Source of the DNA: a bacterium | GTDB lineage: Bacteria > Auribacterota > UBA3054 | Assembly (NCBI GenBank): GCA_017444325.1 | Contig: JAFSWV010000147.1 | Coordinates: 1 to 10,700, forward strand | Direction of reading: 5' to 3' | Length of the DNA stretch: 10,700 bases | Shown: one piece after another, positions 7,583-10,700 of the stretch | Numbering within the stretch: position 1 is the stretch's first letter | Layout: every line of letters starts with the position of its first letter | Notes under the pieces: generated by a model | What the model saw: only the letters and a program-made list of their open reading frames with translations | Told to the model about the DNA's origin: nothing | The model's database searches: none | Program-made: the position numbers and the translations under genes

Positions 7583-8485
7583 TTAGAAATATCCTTCCCT
7601 TTTCTTGATCTCCATGGAGCCTTCCGTGTCGTGGTCGATTATGCGCGTCGATCTTTCGGAGATCGTCACGACCATCATTTCCTCGATGATCTCCGGGACC
7701 GTCTTGGCCGTCGAGCGTATGGCGCCCGTGCAAGGGTAGCAGCCCAGCGTTCTGAAGCGGCACATGACTTTCTCGGGCTTTTCGCCTTTCTTCAAGGGGA
7801 TGGGGCCGTCAAGCGGGATCAGCATGTCGTCTCTCACGACCATTTCCCTTTCCTTGGCGAAATACATCGGAACGATCGGGATGTTTTCTTTGTAGATGTA
7901 CTGCCAGACGTCCAGTTCCGTCCAGTTGGACAGAGGGAAAACGCGGATGGATTCGCCCTTGTTTATCTTGGCGTTGTAGAGGTTCCAGAGCTCGGGGCGC
8001 TGGTTCTTGGGCTCCCACTGCCCCATTTCGTCGCGGAAGGAGAAGATCCTTTCCTTGGCGCGGGATTTTTCCTCGTCCCTTCTCGCGCCGCCGAAAGCGG
8101 CGTCGTATTTGCCTAATCTCAGCGCATCGACCAAGGCCTTCGTTTTAAGGAGCGCGCAGCATTTCTGCGTGCCGAGGGCGAAGGGATTCGTCCCGGCTTC
8201 GATTGCCTCCTCGTTGCGGTAGATCCTCAGCTCCGCGCCGATGTCTTTGCAGAACTTGTCCCTGAAGGCGTACATGTCATGGAACTTGAAGTTCGTGTCA
8301 ACATGCAGCAGAGGGAAGGGAATGGGCGCAGGGTAGAAGGCTTTCTGCGCCAACCTGACCATTACCGAGGAGTCTTTGCCGATGGAGTAGAGCATCACGG
8401 GGTTGGCGAACTCCGCCGCCACTTCCCTTATGATGTGGATGCTCTCGCTTTCCAGTTGCTGAAGATGCGTCAGCCCGTCTTCCAT
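7583..8485 (-). CDS. cysD: Sulfate adenylyltransferase subunit 2
   Basis: This is the small subunit of heterodimeric ATP sulfurylase. It makes APS from ATP and sulfate and is powered by the CysN GTPase encoded next to it. The 300 residues match the family. The PP-loop YSIGKDSSVM has SIGKDSS at 34-40. Family signatures are LLHVDTNFKFHDMYAFRD (59-76), FGGARRDEEKSRAKERIFSFRD (131-152), VFPLSNWTELDVWQYI (182-197) and CRFRTLGCYPCTGAIRS (242-258). The ATG lies four bases after the rpoD stop. GGAG at 8496-8493, inside the rpoD 3' end, sits seven bases upstream and supports this start. Close packing with rpoD is unusual, because cysD normally sits with cysH, cysC or cysG. Confidence 0.97.
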   Translation of the reverse strand: MEDGLTHLQQLESESIHIIREVAAEFANPVMLYSIGKDSSVMVRLAQKAFYPAPIPFPLLHVDTNFKFHDMYAFRDKFCKDIGAELRIYRNEEAIEAGTNPFALGTQKCCALLKTKALVDALRLGKYDAAFGGARRDEEKSRAKERIFSFRDEMGQWEPKNQRPELWNLYNAKINKGESIRVFPLSNWTELDVWQYIYKENIPIVPMYFAKEREMVVRDDMLIPLDGPIPLKKGEKPEKVMCRFRTLGCYPCTGAIRSTAKTVPEIIEEMMVVTISERSTRIIDHDTEGSMEIKKREGYF

Positions 8486-8489
8486 AAGC

Positions 8490-10700
8490 TTACTCCATCT
8501 CGTCGTAGAAGGCGACGAGCTTGCTGCTTCTCAAGGGGTTTTTCAGTTTCTTCAAAGCCTTGGACTCGATCTGGCGGACGCGTTCACGCGTGACCGCGAA
8601 GACTTTGCCGACTTCTTCCAGCGTCTTGGGCGGGCCGTATTTTCCGGACAGGCCGAAGCGTAGCTGAATGACCTTGCGCTCCCTGTCGGAAAGCTGGTTT
8701 AAGGCCTCGGTGATCTTCTCGTTCAGAAGCTTGTTGTTGGCGGCGAGAATGGGGTTCTCGGCGCTCTTGTCCTCGATGAAGTCTCCGAAGGTAGAATCGT
8801 TGCCTTCACCGACGGGCGTCTGCAAAGAGATCGGCTGCTGGGCCATCTTCAGGATGCTCTGGACTTTCTGGACGGGCACGCCGATGTCGTTGGAGATCTC
8901 GTCCGGGGAAGGTTCGGAGCCGTTCTGCTGGACCAGCTTCTTGGTCGAGCGGCGCATCTTGTTGATGGTCTCGATCATGTGCACCGGGATACGGATGGTG
9001 CGGGCATGGTCGGCGATGGCGCGCGTAATGGACTGCCTGATCCACCAGGTGGCGTAGGTCGAGAATTTGAAGCTTCTCTCATGGTCGAACTTGTCCACCG
9101 CTTTCATAAGGCCTGTGTTGCCTTCCTGGATCAGATCGAGGAAGTCGAGGCCGTGGTTCATGTATTTCTTCGCAATGGAGACGACAAGCCTGAGGTTGGC
9201 AAGCACCATCTTGTTCTTTTCCTGGCGGGCTTTTTCCGTCCATTTCTCAAGCTGGTCGGCTTTGGAGAGAATATCCTTGGCGGGCATCCGGCACTCGAAT
9301 TCCTGCATCTGGATCTTCTGCTCTTCCTGGGCGATGCGGCGTCTGTTGCGGTCTTTCGTTTCCTTGTCCTCTTCCTGGCGGTTGGCTTCCTTGAGGTCGG
9401 CTATGGTCTTTTTCGTCTCGGTTATAGCCTCGCCCATCTTGAGGACGTCTTCGGCGAAATTCTCGATCATGCTGTGCTTGAAACGCAGCTGCCCGATCAG
9501 TTCCGTCATGGTGATGTGATCCTTGCGCAGCTTTTCGCCCAAGGCCTCGGCGTCAGCTTTGCGGCCGTCGCGCCTGGCTCTGGTCATGCGCATGTACGTC
9601 TGCCTCATGACTAGGTCGAGGGATCTGATCTCTCTCCTGATGGGGCGCATCTTCTTCACGTAGTTGTCGCGGCTGCCGGCGCTCTTCCTCTCCTCTTCGG
9701 AGACGATGTGGTCGAAACGCTCGGAAGCGCCAAGAAGACTGTTGCAGAGTTCCAGGACGCGCGTGGGCAGATTGCCGAAACCGCCTACGATCTCCTTGAT
9801 CTGGCGTTCTGCGTCGCGGATCGTCTTGGCCATGTCCTGCTCCTGCTGCTTGGTCAGAAGCTTCGTGCGGCCCATCTGGCGCAGGTACGTCTTGACGGGG
9901 TCGTCGCTGGCGCCTTCCGCTATGCCGATGTCCAGGGAGTCGTCAAGCTCTTCCTCGTCCTTGAACTCGATGCCGACTTTTTTCAGGATGTCGACGACTT
10001 TGTTCTGCAGCTCTTCCACGTCGTCCATGCCGACGTCTTCCGGAACGATCGTGGTGAACTGCGTCAGCGTTACGAACTTTGCGCCGTTCTCGTCTTCCAT
10101 GCAGATCTCGACCAGCTGTCTGGCCAGGGTGCTGGCGAGGCTGTTGCCGGTTATTACGATCTCTTCATTGGCGGACTTAGAGGACGCCCTTCTGCCGCCG
10201 GTCTGTTTAAGCTTGGCAAGGTTCCTTTCGGCTTCTTTCCTCTGCTCTTCCGTAGGCTGAAGCTTTTTGGCCTTCTTGGTCTCGGGCTTCTTGACTTCAA
10301 CTTTCTTGACGGGCGCGGGCTTCTTAGCGCTGGCTTTTGGAGCGGGCTTCGCCGCCGGCTTTTTTGGAGCGGACTTCTTCACAGGCGCTTTCACGACCGG
10401 TTTCTTGGCGGGCGCAGCTTTCTTCGCAACTGGCTTTTTCACGGGCGCCGGCTTCTTGGCGGGAGCGGGCTTCTTAGCGGGAGCTTTCTTCACGACCGGC
10501 TTCTTCGCGGGCGCTTTTTTCGCGGGAACGGGTTTCTTCGCCGGAGCCTTCTTCACGACCGGCTTCTTCACGACCGGCTTCTTCACGACCGGCTTCTTCG
10601 CGGGCGCTTTTTTCGCGGGAACGGGCTTCTTCGCCGGAGCCTTCTTCACGACCGGCTTCTTCGCGGGCGCTTTTTTGGCGGGCGCGGGCTTCTTCGCCGG
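8490..10700 (-). CDS. rpoD: RNA polymerase primary sigma factor (RpoD/SigA) with Lys/Pro/Ala-rich N-terminal tail (partial)
   Basis: The frame is open through the right edge, so the start lies outside the window; 736 codons are visible. In protein order: a Lys-Pro-Ala-Val repeat tail (10700-10260); region 1.1-like segment (about 10142-9945, VTLTQFTTIVPEDVG...VGIEFKDEEELD); region 1.2 DPVKTYLRQMG (about 9905-9804); a charged, probably coiled-coil non-conserved insert of about 195 residues (9803-9216); region 2 (about 9215-9000), with NLRLVVSIAKKY, DLIQEGNTGLMKAVDKF and YATWWIRQSITRAIAD for -10 binding and melting; region 3 starting RIPVHMIETINK (about 8990); and region 4 with HTH TLEEVGKVFAVTRERVRQIE (about 8624-8565) for -35 binding. 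All core elements are canonical, so it should read TTGACA/TATAAT promoters. A GTG at 10649 lies inside the repeat tail and is not a credible start. The stop is four bases before cysD. Confidence 0.96.
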   Translation of the reverse strand, partial: PAKKPAPAKKAPAKKPVVKKAPAKKPVPAKKAPAKKPVVKKPVVKKPVVKKAPAKKPVPAKKAPAKKPVVKKAPAKKPAPAKKPAPVKKPVAKKAAPAKKPVVKAPVKKSAPKKPAAKPAPKASAKKPAPVKKVEVKKPETKKAKKLQPTEEQRKEAERNLAKLKQTGGRRASSKSANEEIVITGNSLASTLARQLVEICMEDENGAKFVTLTQFTTIVPEDVGMDDVEELQNKVVDILKKVGIEFKDEEELDDSLDIGIAEGASDDPVKTYLRQMGRTKLLTKQQEQDMAKTIRDAERQIKEIVGGFGNLPTRVLELCNSLLGASERFDHIVSEEERKSAGSRDNYVKKMRPIRREIRSLDLVMRQTYMRMTRARRDGRKADAEALGEKLRKDHITMTELIGQLRFKHSMIENFAEDVLKMGEAITETKKTIADLKEANRQEEDKETKDRNRRRIAQEEQKIQMQEFECRMPAKDILSKADQLEKWTEKARQEKNKMVLANLRLVVSIAKKYMNHGLDFLDLIQEGNTGLMKAVDKFDHERSFKFSTYATWWIRQSITRAIADHARTIRIPVHMIETINKMRRSTKKLVQQNGSEPSPDEISNDIGVPVQKVQSILKMAQQPISLQTPVGEGNDSTFGDFIEDKSAENPILAANNKLLNEKITEALNQLSDRERKVIQLRFGLSGKYGPPKTLEEVGKVFAVTRERVRQIESKALKKLKNPLRSSKLVAFYDEME
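10260..10700 (-). repeat. Low-complexity KKPxxKKAPAKK repeat tract coding the RpoD N-terminal tail
   Basis: At least 146 codons made almost only of Lys, Pro, Ala and Val, in blocks such as AKKP, KAPAKKP and KPVVK. Lysine is about 37 percent of the stretch checked (10649-10320), with no acidic residue until VEVKKPET near the junction. The composition resembles histone H1 C-terminal tails and bacterial H1-like proteins, which bind DNA non-specifically. The tract runs off the window edge. Confidence 0.9.
10486..10662 (-). repeat. Duplicated 84-base unit with internal 15-base tandem repeat
   Basis: Bases 10486-10569 and 10579-10662 match over 84 positions with one difference (T10533 versus C10626). 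The offset is 93 bases, or 31 codons, so frame is kept. Between and partly within them, a 15-base unit coding the pentapeptide KPVVK is repeated exactly three times in tandem (10548-10592). Near identity, including at third codon positions, indicates recent expansion by slippage or unequal recombination. Confidence 0.85.

Noticed and set aside
10647..10649. GTG codon as the start of the sigma factor.
   Set aside because: The same repeat pattern continues in frame for 17 more codons to the window edge, so this GTG is an internal Val of a KPVVK unit.

Overview
The window reads as a compact Gram-negative-type bacterial chromosome segment of moderately high GC (estimated by eye in the mid-50s percent; not computed). 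One long minus-strand cluster fills 186-10700. A short plus-strand end, holding a gene tail and a tRNA, converges on it from the left. The lineage cannot be fixed from this sequence. A glutaminyl-tRNA synthetase, a RpoD-type sigma factor with a long non-conserved insert, and a CysD plus CysN-CysC sulfate-activation pair are compatible with several diderm phyla. I lean weakly towards the PVC/Lentisphaerota side from the style of the sigma factor, but this is only an impression.

Left end (1-185, plus strand): the last codons of an unidentified gene (1-53), a good sigma70 promoter (TTGACT-17-TACAAT), and a complete tRNA-Arg with anticodon TCT and encoded CCA (106-182). The minus-strand cluster ends three bases beyond the tRNA, so the two transcription units meet tail to tail with no spacer.

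Minus-strand cluster, in transcription order (right to left): rpoD (truncated by the window edge at 10700), cysD, a cysN-cysC fusion, trpS, a HAD-family phosphatase, glnS, an M24 aminopeptidase, and an ApbE-type flavin transferase. Every junction is either an overlap of 4-7 bases or a gap of 1-8 bases, so there is no room for ordinary promoters or terminators between genes. The cluster looks like one polycistronic unit with extensive translational coupling. The genes mix transcription (RpoD), sulfate activation to APS and PAPS (CysD, CysNC), tRNA charging (TrpS, GlnS), metabolite or phosphate clean-up (HAD), peptide turnover (M24 peptidase) and flavinylation of exported proteins (ApbE). There is no obvious single pathway; a growth-linked housekeeping operon is the simplest reading.

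The two most notable things are at the ends of the cluster. The primary sigma factor carries a Lys/Pro/Ala/Val repeat tail, like the C-terminal tail of histone H1, in front of region 1.1. The tail is at least 146 residues long, still open at the window edge, and built of recently duplicated DNA units. At the other end, a perfect 11-bp inverted repeat with A and T tracts lies over the first codons of apbE. It has the form of an intrinsic terminator and could make apbE expression depend on translation from the preceding gene.
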